Source: Epiperipatus broadwayi
Taxonomy: Eukaryota > Onychophora > Udeonychophora > Euonychophora > Peripatidae
Assembly: GCA_028023455.1 (NCBI GenBank)
Contig: JAQFVV010000050.1
Location: forward strand, 1,938,411 to 2,002,410
Reading direction: 5' to 3'
DNA: 64,000 nt
This document shows, in pieces, positions 10,062-21,431 of this stretch (its first letter is position 1; every line of letters starts with the position of its first letter). The notes beneath the pieces are model-generated. The model saw only the letters and a list, made by a program, of their open reading frames with translations, was not told the origin of the DNA and made no database searches. Position numbers and translations under genes: made by a program.

Positions 10062-10391
10062 TTGCTGCTTAATAAACAGATCATACAGTTTGAAAGTAGT
10101 TTTAATAGTAATTTGATTCTAGATGTGTTAAAAAACTTCTCTTTCAAGATGGTTTTTAACTATAAGGGTTCAATGCAAGGAGAAATATTCCATCCTCATT
10201 ATTTAAAATGCCAGTCCTTAGTGAAAAGATACCATGATATGCCTCAAAGTTTGTTAACTAAAGATGACAATGTTCAAAAAAGCAGTTTTTATTCTGGCTT
10301 GCTACATCATAAAAGATTCAAAAAATCCAAATTGGATATGAATTGCAAAATAACTGGTAAAGAAACTGAGAAGTATATAAATGAATATTAA
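10062..10391 (+). CDS. Candidate terminal exon or small ORF, unknown protein
   Basis: This frame encodes 109 residues, unusually long for DNA this AT-rich, and is rich in Lys, His, Ser and Asn without low-complexity runs. The segment FHPHYLKCQSLVKRYHDMPQ and the following 60 residues have protein-like composition. A plausible splice acceptor, TGCTTAATAAACAG, ends at 10078, so the true exon may begin there rather than at the Met. AATAAA at 10440, 49 bases after the stop, could serve as a polyadenylation signal. I recognise no domain. It may be the last exon of a host gene, a decayed transposon frame, or chance. Confidence 0.3.
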   Translation: MLLNKQIIQFESSFNSNLILDVLKNFSFKMVFNYKGSMQGEIFHPHYLKCQSLVKRYHDMPQSLLTKDDNVQKSSFYSGLLHHKRFKKSKLDMNCKITGKETEKYINEY

Positions 10392-10439
10392 AAGATTATT
10401 ATGTCAAAGGTAAATCTAGTTTTACAAAGATACCTGGAC

Positions 10440-10445
10440 AATAAA
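10440..10445 (+). promoter_or_regulatory. Possible polyadenylation signal AATAAA
   Basis: AATAAA lies 49 bases downstream of the stop of the 109-codon frame, with ATTAAA a few bases later. The hexamer is frequent by chance in DNA this AT-rich, so its value is only positional. Confidence 0.2.
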
Positions 10446-10459
10446 TTTTCTAACTATTA

Positions 10460-11260
10460 AAGCGATGGTGACATTTTTTATGTGTATTATTGGAAAAGTA
10501 TATAGGGCTAAACTATTGTATTCTTACTTGTATTTTTTTATTTATTTAGTAGATATTTATAATACATATTGAGATGAGCTATTGGAATTTTTATTTATTT
10601 TTGTTTATTGTGATTCAGAAATAATGCTTTCATTTAAATGATACATTTAAAGTATAAAGAATTGAAAGTGATTAGTTAATGAAACTGGGCAATGCAGCCT
10701 CGTTTCTCTTTAGTTAAATTATGCATGCAAATTTTTATCTGAAACAAAAATTCAGGATTATATTCTGATTATATCTGTGCATGCATATAATCATGAATAT
10801 TTTTTAATTAATCAAATTATTTAATACTTTATTCATTTTTATTACTTAAACCTAGATTTAGTGTCTAAGTCTTTCTTAATTACATTTTGTGGTATTTCCT
10901 CTGCATACATAAGTAGCTTATTTATGTTTAATTAGACTTGAGAAATAGGTAGGTGAATGAAGAAGCAATAACGGCATCATAACATAAAAATATTACTTTG
11001 TTAAGCACAGATTTTCATAAAAGGAAGTGGTGCTTCAGCAATCTATTTAATATATCCTGTGACAAGTGAAGTTACGATATGATGTGATACTGAGAATGAC
11101 TACTATATAGATAGTCATAAATTGATAACTAAAAAAATATAACCTATGTTTCTTTTGAATTTTTCTACAAGATCTTTAAAAAATGGAAATAAATGGTTTA
11201 ATAATTAATTGATAACCGAGTTCACGACCCTTTTAATAAAATATTCAGTATTTTTTTACT
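10460..11260. other. AT-rich non-coding DNA
   Basis: I see nothing beyond A/T-rich unique sequence with no coding frame of note. Confidence 0.5.
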
Positions 11261-11265
11261 AAAAC

Positions 11266-12183
11266 AGGCAAAACACACTATACATATTGCCACACACAGC
11301 AAGCTAGAGTAATCATTGGATGCCAGAAGGCTTGTGCATAAAATCCCCATCTAGTGCCTACTCATCCAATATTCCCGGACTAGTTTCTGGCTTGTGGCCT
11401 TCATCAGTGAGGAGCCTTGGATCCGAGAGCACTGCACCTAGATCTTAGGATCTAATGCAACCCTCCAGAAACCACCTTTTATCTCCATTTAACTACAAAA
11501 CTATGAGTCTTAAATTGAAAACACCTTATTGTTTTCAATCCAAGCCAATCAGCTTATATAGTCATATGGATCTGAGCCCAGTTCAGTACCCATACATTTT
11601 GGTGTCTTTGGTTCTTTAATAACCATAGCAACCACTATCCTATTAGGCAGGATTGGTTTTAAGCCAATAAACATCACATGACCACCACCTCTTATGCTTG
11701 TGTATAGCTGTTGTTAAAACAGGCAAAACTCACTATACGTATTGCCACACACAGCAAGCTAGAATGGTGGCTATGGTTATTAAAGAATCAAAGACACCAA
11801 AATGTATGGGTACTGAACTGGGTTCAGATCCATATGACTACATTAAGCTGATTGGCTTGGATTGAAAACATTAAGGTGTTTTCAGTTTAAGACTCATGGT
11901 TTTGTAGTTAAATGGAGATAAAAGGTGTTTGCTGGAGGGTTGCATTAGATCCTAAGATCTAGGTGCAGTGCTCTCAGATCCAAGGCTCCTCACTGACAAA
12001 GGCCACAATCCAGAAACTAGTCTGGGGATATTGGGTGAGTAGGCACTAGATGGGGATTTTATGCACAAGCCTTCTGGCATCCATTGATTACTCTAGCTTG
12101 CTGTGTTGGCAATACATATAGTGAGTTTTGCCTGTTTTAACAACAGTTATACACAAGCATAAGAGGTGGTGGTCATGTGATAT
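11266..12183. mobile_element. Fold-back element, family A, copy 1 (best preserved)
   Basis: Two inverted copies of a ~400-base unit lie almost back to back. The left arm starts AAAACAGGCAAAACACACTATA (11266) and its inverse ends TAGTGAGTTTTGCCTGTTTT at about 12134. Within this, 11688-12183 is a complete MITE-like unit with ~90-base terminal inverted repeats: ATCACATGACCACCACCTCT at the left end and its inverse at the right. Arm identity by eye is high, so this copy is relatively young. There is no protein. Related, more diverged copies lie near 15.2, 23.2, 29.3 and 56.6 kb. The superfamily is unknown to me, and no clear target duplication can be fixed. Confidence 0.85.
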
Positions 12184-12189
12184 TTTTTA

Positions 12190-14320
12190 CTACCAACAGT
12201 GCAACATACTTTATTCCATTCTCAAATTTTGCTTCTTTTCATTAACTATGTAACTCTACAAGTAGCATTAATTTTCTTCCCAAGAAAAGATTAAATTTTT
12301 ATTTCATAATTTAACTAATAACTCACTGAACAATGCTTTTGATGTTGTGATGCATAATCATAGCATTCAACTTAATGGCTATAACTAGTATTATTAGGAG
12401 AAGATACAGCATTAATATTCAACTTAAGAGCTAAACTGATATTATTAGGAAAAGATACAAGATTAATATTTAGTGATTACTATGTACATTTGTAATTTAC
12501 ATTTTCCATTTTCATGACAACCCTCAACTTATCAGTCAAACTGGTATTATTAGAAAAAAAAATATGTCAGTAATACTCAGGGGTTAATATGCAAATTGTA
12601 ATTTACATATTCCACTTTCATAATGCCACTATACAAGAGTCTTTTTTGTTTATTATGTGGGTGTTAATAGCAATAAACCATGCCTCTTTAATTTTTTTTT
12701 TAATATCCTGTACACACACACTATTTTACTATTATATGGATCAAAAGCATGGCCAGATTCTACTTTAACTACAGAAATACTGCCATCACATTGGGATCTT
12801 TCTTTGTACATGAATACATATATTAATGTTGCATCAGCCTAATCATGCTGTTAGTGCATGATTCCCCATAGTAGATTGCCTTCTAATTAGACTCATTGCA
12901 ACTGATTGTGTAAACAATCTGGAAGGCCTGGTCTGAAGACAACTTACCTGTCTTTTACATTGTTCAAAAGCTTATTCAAATTTCAAAAGGTTCTAAAGCT
13001 GACATTAAATGCATCAGCACATTTATTCTTCAACTATAGTGGTAAACAATGTTTATCAATATGTGGTGATAATAAATAAAATACTAATCCACATACTCAT
13101 ACTTTTATACTTTATTTCCTATGTGCAATATATATATATATATTTCACCACATATACTTTAATCACATCTTTATTCATAGGACTAAAGTATGGAAATGAA
13201 TTTGAAAGTTATTAAATATAAGATATAAATAGCCAAAAAGTGAATGAAAAGAAATTAATGGTTAAAATAGATTTTTCAATCTTTAATCTATAACGAAAAT
13301 TTCTAGCTAAATTAATAATAACTAAAATATTTATCTTGGAAGTGGATTGTTATAGTTTGTGAACAAAGGAAGTTTGTCATATTTAGTTAAAAGATTTAAT
13401 AATTTGATGTTGATAAATTCTGAACAAGGTTAATGAACACACGTGAGAGATTATATGCCCTGGGCAAAGGTTAAGATACTTTTCAGCATGAAATATATAT
13501 GAAAGTGCATTCATTCATCTGAGGGAACGGCCTCATAGGTATGTATGCAGAAAGCATATAGACCTTTAACTTTATTTGTAATAAGAAGTGTTTGTATATA
13601 TATACACAGTATGTTAGAGTACGCGCCAATCATTATGTTCACTGTAAATTGAATGATAGATATAAAAAGTCTATAACCTGTGCTTATTATTTCTTCATCG
13701 TTTAAAATCATTTCCAATAGATACATCTATTCAAATACATTTGCATACACAAATAGGTAGAAGGGTGAACGATGTAAGAGTGCTTTTCCCCCACATTTTA
13801 GTTTGTCGATTTGAACATTTTATATATTATATATACCCACACATTTAACACAAAAAAAGCAATGCTAATGGTAAAAATCAGTAAGTTTAAAAGTTATAAT
13901 CATAAGATATTTTACAATGGAAGAAAAACATTAAAACTCATTCACGGGCCTACCACATAGCCTAAACTTTCAAGAAGATTATCAAGATTAATATGACAAG
14001 CAATAAAAGGTACAAGGTAACACCATTAATGTTTAAATATCCACAGCTTACAATGTACATTCGATGAGACGAAAATGAACAACGGCCTCGGGTGAACTTT
14101 ATAAAATAAAGCAGAGAATAAAAGCAATGAAAATTTAAAGCTTTCTGCAAATTTAATCCATTGCTAGTTCATATGTGTTTTTGTAAGCCATCCAAAGCCA
14201 TATTAACCCTGTGAGTCAATGGGCTACACATTTTAAATGAGTGTGACTAAAGAGTATGTGTAAGTATATATCTAAGCACTCAAGCTTAACTGAATCCACA
14301 CAATCAAAAATCTAATGAAC
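12190..14320. other. AT-rich non-coding DNA
   Basis: No gene is recognised. A short frame at about 12721-12800 contains LLYGSKAW, reminiscent of a LINE C-terminus, but it is too short to call. (TA)n occurs at 13128-13143. Confidence 0.45.
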
Positions 14321-14321
14321 G

Positions 14322-14425
<104 letters not shown>

Positions 14426-14468
14426 TTTAAATACAAGTATAGCATATAAACTTAGCTAGATGTAACTT

Positions 14469-14920
14469 GAGGGGATTTGAACCCAGACTTTCAAGCTCCT
14501 TTTGTATTTAAATATTACAGATTCATTCTGTATTCTGCCCATCCCTCTTCTATGTATTTAAATGGTCTTAAGATCCTACTTATGAGGGGACAGAATAATT
14601 TATGGTCAACATGGGTAAGACAACAAAATTGGAAAACAAGAGCTTTGAACATGCCATCATCAGATTTTCAATGATATGGATTGCCGAGAGTGTAAAATTT
14701 TGAAGCCTGTTCATTAAAATTTGAATAAACCGAGCATTGATTATATATATGTGGAAGATGACGATGGGGACCAACTGATGAGTGCTTATTCAGCATTAAA
14801 TACATATATTGAAAATCATTTAACTTTTTCACATGTATGTTGGTCAATGAGTCAGTTGTAAAAGTATAAAATAGAGTGGATGACTAAAAGGAGTTTGAAA
14901 GTCTGGGTTCAAATCTCCTC
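14469..14920. mobile_element. Fold-back element, family D, copy 1
   Basis: The terminal inverted repeats are 35 bases long. The left, 14469-14503, begins GAGGGGATTTGAACCCAGAC, and the right, 14886-14920, is its near-perfect inverse. The interior is non-coding, with a CTTTTTCACATGTATGTTGG stretch shared with the copy at 16.8 kb. The terminus resembles the T-arm complement of a tRNA (GGATTTGAACCC), perhaps by chance. AAT repeats lie next to both ends. Confidence 0.75.
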
Positions 14921-15224
14921 TAATAATAAGAATAATAAAATATTTTTTGTTTATAATCAAATTCTTTATTGCTCAGAAGTTCATAAAAGGTTTGAGCAGG
15001 GAAGTGGCCAAGTGAGAATGTGATCTGGAGACTTTGAGATCCAAAGTTTTCCATGTAGCCATTGCATAAAACAATGCATGATATAATAACAATATATACA
15101 TACATACATATTAATAAAATAATGACAAATTATTTTTAAAAAATATTAATTTATAATAAAAGAAAAATAATAGTATATGTGGAACTACATCTTAAACAGT
15201 AGCAATTTTCTCCATATAGTTATG

Positions 15225-15965
15225 CCACCCAGTACAAACCATAGTAACCAATGTCTACTGGAAGGTTTGTCATCAAAATCTCTATCTAGTGCCTGTTTAT
15301 CCAATATCCTCAGACTAGTATACAGCTTGTGGTATTCATCAGTGAAATGTCTTGGTTTTGAAAGCACTATGCCTAGGTCCTTGGATCTAATAAAATATTC
15401 CAGCAATCATCTTTTACTTTTTAGTTAACCTTAGCACTATGAGCCCAAAATGAAAACCCAATAATGTTTTTAATCCAAGATAATTGACTTGTATAGACAT
15501 GCAGATCTGAACCCATTTCAGTACCCATATATTTTAGTGTCTTTGTTTTTTTAACAATCATAGTCAGCAATAAAAAAACCAATGTCACCAAAAGTACAGA
15601 GAATTCATATTTGCATAACTATAGAAGCAAATTAGCTTGGATTAAAAACATTACCATGTTTTCATTTGGGCTCATAGCTTTATAGGTAACTAAAAATGTA
15701 AAAGGTGGCTGCTAGAGGATTATAGTAGGTCTTATGATATAGATGCCATCCTTTCAGATCCAAAGCTCCTCACTGATTAAAGCCACAGCTGCATTCTAGT
15801 CTGGTAATATTGAATGAGTAGGCAATGGATAAAGTTTTTGATACACAAACCTTCTAGCATCCATTGATTACTATGGCTTACACTGGATGATACTACTGTG
15901 TGGAAAATTGCTTTTGTTTTAATCAAATGCCTAAGAGAAGGTGATTGTGTGATATTTTAGTGGAA
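15225..15965. mobile_element. Fold-back element, family A, copy 2 (diverged)
   Basis: It has the same double inverted architecture as the 11.3-kb element. The left half includes ATCAAAATCTCTATCTAGTG, and the right half ends with GATTGTGTGATATTTTAG. It shares long blocks such as TCAGTGAAATGTCTTGG and GGTGGCTGCTAGAGG with copy 1 but has many substitutions and indels. The short open frames here are accidental. Confidence 0.75.
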
Positions 15966-16228
15966 TCACATCTTGCATGTGTTAAGGAATTAAGTAACTA
16001 AATGACTCATAGTCTGGAAAATCATTTAATGTTTGAGATCCAGAAGAGTAGAGCTAAACTGCAATTCATAGATATCAGTTACATGCAGTTAAGATGGCAT
16101 GTAGCATCAGTTAGTTATAAATATAAAATATTTGCATAAAACTGCATGTTTGTATTCTTCCCAGAAGAGTGCCTGTTAAAAATTTTCTAGGTAACATGTA
16201 TTTAGATCAATGAAAATATTAAAGTACT

Positions 16229-16332
16229 AGAAATGAGAAAATAATATCCATGTAAATAGAGGTAGCCATTAACTTTTGATGTTTGAGATTAAAGGTTATC
16301 TCTATTTACAAGGATATTAACTCCTCATTTCT
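16229..16332. repeat. Short fold-back, ~38-bp arms
   Basis: The arms 16229-16268 and 16296-16332 are inverted copies: AGAAATGAGAAAATAATATC against its complement, then TGTAAATAGAGGTAG against its complement. The loop is about 27 bases. It is probably a small MITE or a decayed hairpin element. Confidence 0.65.
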
Positions 16333-16793
16333 ATTCTTTATTATAATAATAATCCATGGAAATATTTAATTCAATATATACACACAATGGTAACAATCAT
16401 TTAGGTGGGAGTTGTGATTCCTTGTATTATATATATATAATTTGATAAAATAATGTGTAATAAAGCCTCAAAATTGATGTCTAGTATCTCTACAGGCTTA
16501 TTGATTTTCTTTTCTTCATCCAGTTGCAACATTAATTCTACCATGTATGACTGCAAAAGGTCTTTAAGTTTCAAATTCCCAATTTCTTATATGTCTTTAT
16601 TCAAAGTGCTGACAAAATGCTGCTATAGTTGTGGAAGTTAGAACACCTTGAAGGTTACTATGATTCTGTAATCCATGTGGTATTTGGTGATATTAGTTGC
16701 TAATATAATTTTAGTTGAAAAAGTATGTAGCTGTAAACTTATCAAAAACTATTTGAATACAAGGTATAATTTATATACTTGGAGTTTAGATGT

Positions 16794-16978
16794 AATTATA
16801 GAGGGTTGGAACACAGAATTTCATGCTCCTTTCAGCTATCCAATCTATCTTATACAACCAATACACATGACCACATACATAAAAAAAGATAATTTATCTT
16901 TTTCACATGTGTGTGGTCATGACATAAAGTGGATAGCAAAGGGAGCATGAAAGTTTGTTTTCAACTCTCTATAATTAC
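16794..16978. mobile_element. Fold-back element, family D, copy 2
   Basis: Inverted arms run from ATTATAGAGGGTTGGAACAC (16795) to its inverse ending near 16975. They include AATTTCATGCTCC and an inner ATGACCACA pair around an AAAAAAAGATAATTTATCTTTTT centre. The ends and interior match the 14.5-kb element, so they belong to one family. There is no coding content. Confidence 0.7.
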
Positions 16979-18141
16979 AAAAAAATGTGTGATTTTACTT
17001 ATAACCTTACAAAGAAATGGACTAAGAAAGGAAGAATAAGGTTGCAGTTGACAATTATTTGTATTCTTCTGCCAATTTGTAGTCATTGCACTGAAAAACT
17101 AATCCATTGTGAAGTTCCACTTTTTTAAAATTCATAGTCTTAATTTATGTAAATTATTTAGAATTAAAAAGACAATGTTTAATAATATCTCATTACTGTT
17201 ATGACTATAAAGACTTGTTATTTGTCAACAATGCAAAGCTAGATGAATTATATCATACATTATGCAAATTTAATCATACAGTTGACTTCAAAATTCTGAC
17301 ATAGTAAAGAAGAAAATATGTATTTCATGCACTGTGTTTGTATTGCAATAGATATTTAGGATTGTTTTTACAGAATGGACTATGCATATCTAAATAAATG
17401 ACACTTTATATACAATTATGCCAGCTATAGTGTTTAAAGATGGGACAAGATGTGACAATTTATTATATGTGGTAAACTATTTTCTTGACGTGATTTAGCA
17501 ATTTTTAGAATAATACAGTATGTTGTAATGGAGAAATATGAGCCATTTAAATAAAAATTAAAAGCATAAAATTTCTTCAATTTATTTATATTGCATTTTC
17601 ATCATACAAAATGTATTTTTAAATGTATAATGCATGATATCATCTTCTTTCTTCCCTTTTTGTTTTTACTGAAAAAACATTTATGATAATAGCAGTTTTG
17701 CTTTAACAAAAATAAGTGTTCATAAATATTTAATTTAAAATTGCTTGACTGAATAGTTTAGCTAATATGTATACATTACACAATTAATTATTAATAATAT
17801 ATGAGTTTTTATACTGAAAAAAATTTGTATTTGTCATATAGTATTATAATTTTTTCAAGTTTGTATCTCCATTATCTTAGACATGTCAGAAATAGATAAT
17901 GACTTAAAATCTAACAAGAGAATATTATTTTTAGCTTAAATTAAATAACTCTTGATCATAGAAAGTTAATTATTAATTGCATAATTCATGAAATTATTTT
18001 CTTCTCCCTGATTTTTTTTATTGAAAATATTTTAGAATTATGATGTAGCAGCATAATTTAACCAGAAGTTTTAATTCAAAATTAATTGACAGAATATACA
18101 TAATATAAATAAAATGTCAGTTAATTAAAACAAAATTATAA

Positions 18142-18179
18142 TCATAATAAAAATAATAAATTTATTATTTTATTATGAT
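18142..18179. repeat. Near-perfect 38-bp AT palindrome
   Basis: TCATAATAAAAATAATAAAT and its complement TTATTATTTTATTATGA are inverted with one base difference and no loop. A (TA)n tract follows directly. Confidence 0.7.
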
Positions 18180-18713
18180 ATATATATATATATATAACTC
18201 CTAAGATAAAACTTCATTTATAAATAAAAATTGTGTCATTTATAAATGGATATGTAGGTGTGGCAGTGGATATATAAGGTGAATCTAGATGTACATTGGA
18301 AAAAAGAACTAAAGAACACTTGTTATTATTAAAATGAGTTCAGACATCGAAACAAAATTGCATAGTGGATAATAATATTTCAGCTTCTGTTTTTTACAAC
18401 CATAATAAATCATGTATTCATGGTTTTGATTTCAATTTTAAAAATGCAAAAATATTGCAAATTGAAAAAATAACAATAAAAGAAAAATAAAGGAAGCTAT
18501 GCTAATATACAAATATAAACATGACTTAATTAACAGGCAAGCAGCAAACATTAAAATCATGGAATTGAGGGAAAGTTAGCATTTCAAAGCTTTAATTGAC
18601 AAAGATTACTGGGATAATTGAAAGCGCTCCTAAGTGGATAATTTTTTTTAATTATTTAGTTACTGTATTTACAAACATTCAGTTATATAATTACATATAT
18701 TGCTTTAAAAATG

Positions 18714-18847
18714 CAGACATCAAATAATATATATATATATATATATATATATTTGATGTCTGTATATATATATGCAAATGTATAAAAAGTTGCAGTGCCA
18801 ATATATATATATATATATCTTGGCACTGCAACTTTTTTACATTTGCA
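18714..18847. repeat. Two adjacent (TA)n-centred hairpins
   Basis: Hairpin 1: CAGACATCAAAT (18714-18725) and its exact inverse (18751-18762) flank a (TA)n centre. Hairpin 2: TGCAAATGTATAAAAAGTTG... (18773-18800) and its inverse (18821-18847), differing by one base, flank (TA)n. They are separated by ten bases of TA. They look like tiny fold-back elements whose loops expanded as TA repeats. Confidence 0.8.
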
Positions 18848-20081
18848 ATTATATCTACTTTATCTGAAACAAATGATATGATTTAAAATTAAGTAAATAC
18901 TTTACAGTAAATGCATATTTTACACATATTTGGTAACATTGGAAAGTTGATTATCAATTTCATAATACATGAAATCATTTTTTTCTAAAATAATTTGCAA
19001 TTATGGTAATTAGATTTTTACAAGTATACTGATCATACTATTTGCCATGAAAAATACCATTAAAAATTTTAACCTATAAAAATGAATATACAGTTTTAAG
19101 CTAATATAGATATTTTAAAATATAATATTACTACATTTGCTGTTGTATGTCATCAAAATAGGCCTTGGATTAATTATTGTACTGAATGAGGGACATCTTT
19201 TTACTTTTTTCATCATTAAACTTTACTTTTGATATACCATAAAAATTTGTAAGGATACTGTGTGAAAATTAAAGAAAGAATTGTACTCAATTTATTTTAA
19301 TTTTATAATCAAAATATGATATACTGTAATATTATAAACTGTACAGGGTATAATAACAAATGTATTGTACATTTTAGCATGAATGTTACCATTTGTTTTT
19401 CAGATGACATAAAGTCAATATCCTTTAATGTCATCAGTCTTACAAAATGGTCACCATTTTCAAAATGGCAGTTTAAAAAAATATGAATGTTTTTGTATGA
19501 TCAATATAGTGAATAATCAGTTGTAAATTAAAATAATAAGTACAAATACATAATGATCACTAGATAAATCTTTGCATAAAAATCCAGTGCTAAGAAGGGT
19601 GTAGATGTATATACCTAATCTAACAGTCCCTTTAATATAGCTGGTAATAGATTTGAGATTGATTGATTTACTGCCCTCCCCTAAATAGATGTATTTCAAA
19701 TTTGTGTAATTATGAAAATTTACTTTTGATATATGCATTTATATTAGAGATTTTTGGCTGCAGAAAGGAGTTTGCTATTAACTGAAAGGAGACCCTTTGA
19801 TTCCTCTTGGAGGCCTTAAAGGAACTGAGCAGGGCAAATTCCTAATGTCCACTCCATACGTTCTTGTTGTTGCAGCTGTTATTAATATGTGATTATTCAT
19901 ATAGTATACGAACATGGATGGGCTGCTCACCAACATGCATTAGCCAGCGTGGTAAGTTTATTGGCTTTTTACCACTGAGTTTAAGATCAAGAAACACCAT
20001 GGTATTTCTTCTCAGTGCCTGATAAGGCAGAATGAATGTTTGTGTAAATGATAAATATTTTTCCAATACATATATACAATT

Positions 20082-21431
20082 ATGACAGACAAAAATAAAG
20101 CATGGCCCTTATTCCCAGGAGGCTGTAAAGTCACCAACCAAGGCAGCAGTTGGTGGCCGAAGGCGGAGGGTGCTAAGAATCCCCTGATTGTGGACCCAGG
20201 CTGCCATTTGATGATGACTTTTTATTTAGGTACTTACAACTGCAGATCACTTTCAAGTGAAGGAAGATTACAAGAATTAGAAGAAGAACTTTCTTATATT
20301 AAATGGGACATTATTGGACTTTGTAAAGTTAGAAGAAAAGGTGAAGAGGCAATTGATTTAAAAAGTGGACATATACTCTATTATAAAGGCACAAATATTG
20401 AAAATACAAGTGGAGTAGGATTCATTATAAATAAAAAGTGGAAGAACAATATTGTGGAGATTGATGGTGTATCGGACAGAGTGGCAAGATTAGTTATACA
20501 ACTTAATAGCAGATACCAAATGCAGATAATTCAGGTTTATGCCCCAACAAGTTCTCATAGTGATGAAGTAGTAGAAGATTTTTATATGGATGTACAAAAG
20601 GCTTTTGATCAGAGTAAACATTTTAAAATTGTTATGGGAGACTTTAATGCTAGAATTGGTAAACAAATGAAAGATGAAAGTGCTGTAGGTAATTTTGGTT
20701 ATGGTAATAGAAATGAGAGAGGACATAGACTTGTGGAGTTTGCAGAAAAAGAAAAACTTTATATTATGAATTCTTTTTTTGAGAAAAATGTTAAAAGGAA
20801 ATGGACATGGAAGCATCCAAATGAAGGTACAGCAGAATTGGATTATATTTTGACTAACAGGAAATACATATTTCAAGATTGTAATGTTCTTAATAAATTT
20901 AACACAGGAAGTGATCATCGATTAGTAAGGTGTAAGATACGTGTTAATGTAAAACTAGAGAGACAAAAATTATTAAGAAAAACAATATTTACAGTTGATA
21001 TTCCTAATCTTCAGAAACATTCTAATGAATTTAAATTAGAACTTAAAAATCGGTTTCAAGTATTAGTAGATTTTGAACAGGATTCAGATTTGAATGAAAT
21101 TAATATGAAAATAACTGATACACTTTTAAAAACTGCAACAAAGATAGCTGGTAGAAAAAAGCAGCAATTGACCAATAAAATTTCTACTGAGACTAGAGAA
21201 TTTATGAAGAAAAGAAGGAATATGAAGATATACAAAAATGATGCATTAAAAAGAATTGAATATCTCGAATTTTGTAAAATGGTGTGGAAAAGAATTGAAA
21301 ATGATATAAGAAAGTATAACTGTGAACTAGCAAGGAAAGCTGTAGAAGAAAATAAAAGTCTTAAGAATGTAAAACAACATTTTGGTATTGGTAGGAAAAT
21401 TATATCTGCAATAAGAAAAAAGACATCATGA
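20082..21431 (+). CDS. LINE apurinic-type endonuclease domain (craniofacial development protein 2-like)
   Basis: Residues 50-282 are an exonuclease-endonuclease-phosphatase domain that would nick target DNA for target-primed reverse transcription. Visible motifs are YNCRSL (52-57), GDFNARIG (186-193) and SDHRLV (277-282). The glutamate motif normally read LCEVRRKG is LCKVRRKG here (Lys82), so nicking activity should be lost. Residues 1-48 look like translated 5' leader rather than protein, and the real start could be elsewhere. After about residue 290 come basic linker sequences (RKKQQL, MKKRRNMK). The frame ends in a TGA that overlaps the ATG of the RT frame (ATGA). Compared with related elements, a short linker between ISAIRKK and the RT lead-in seems to be missing. 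Confidence 0.85.
   Translation: MTDKNKAWPLFPGGCKVTNQGSSWWPKAEGAKNPLIVDPGCHLMMTFYLGTYNCRSLSSEGRLQELEEELSYIKWDIIGLCKVRRKGEEAIDLKSGHILYYKGTNIENTSGVGFIINKKWKNNIVEIDGVSDRVARLVIQLNSRYQMQIIQVYAPTSSHSDEVVEDFYMDVQKAFDQSKHFKIVMGDFNARIGKQMKDESAVGNFGYGNRNERGHRLVEFAEKEKLYIMNSFFEKNVKRKWTWKHPNEGTAELDYILTNRKYIFQDCNVLNKFNTGSDHRLVRCKIRVNVKLERQKLLRKTIFTVDIPNLQKHSNEFKLELKNRFQVLVDFEQDSDLNEINMKITDTLLKTATKIAGRKKQQLTNKISTETREFMKKRRNMKIYKNDALKRIEYLEFCKMVWKRIENDIRKYNCELARKAVEENKSLKNVKQHFGIGRKIISAIRKKTS

Larger units (their letters stand above)
17600..19080. repeat. Three degenerate direct copies of an AT-rich unit
   Basis: Blocks near 17620-17720, 17960-18060 and 18945-19050 share the order TTGCATAAT(A)CATGAAAT, a T-rich stretch with TTTCTTC, TTGAAAA, AATTATG and GTAGCAG/GTAATTAG. 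Similarity is low and judged by eye. They may be an old dispersed repeat. Confidence 0.35.

Noticed and set aside
12657-12842. Frame with LLYGSKAW as a LINE fragment
   Set aside because: Only about eight residues resemble the YGSETW block and the surrounding sequence does not continue the match.
15177-15428. Plus- and minus-strand frames at 15.2-15.4 kb
   Set aside because: They lie within a family A fold-back; other copies do not keep the frames.
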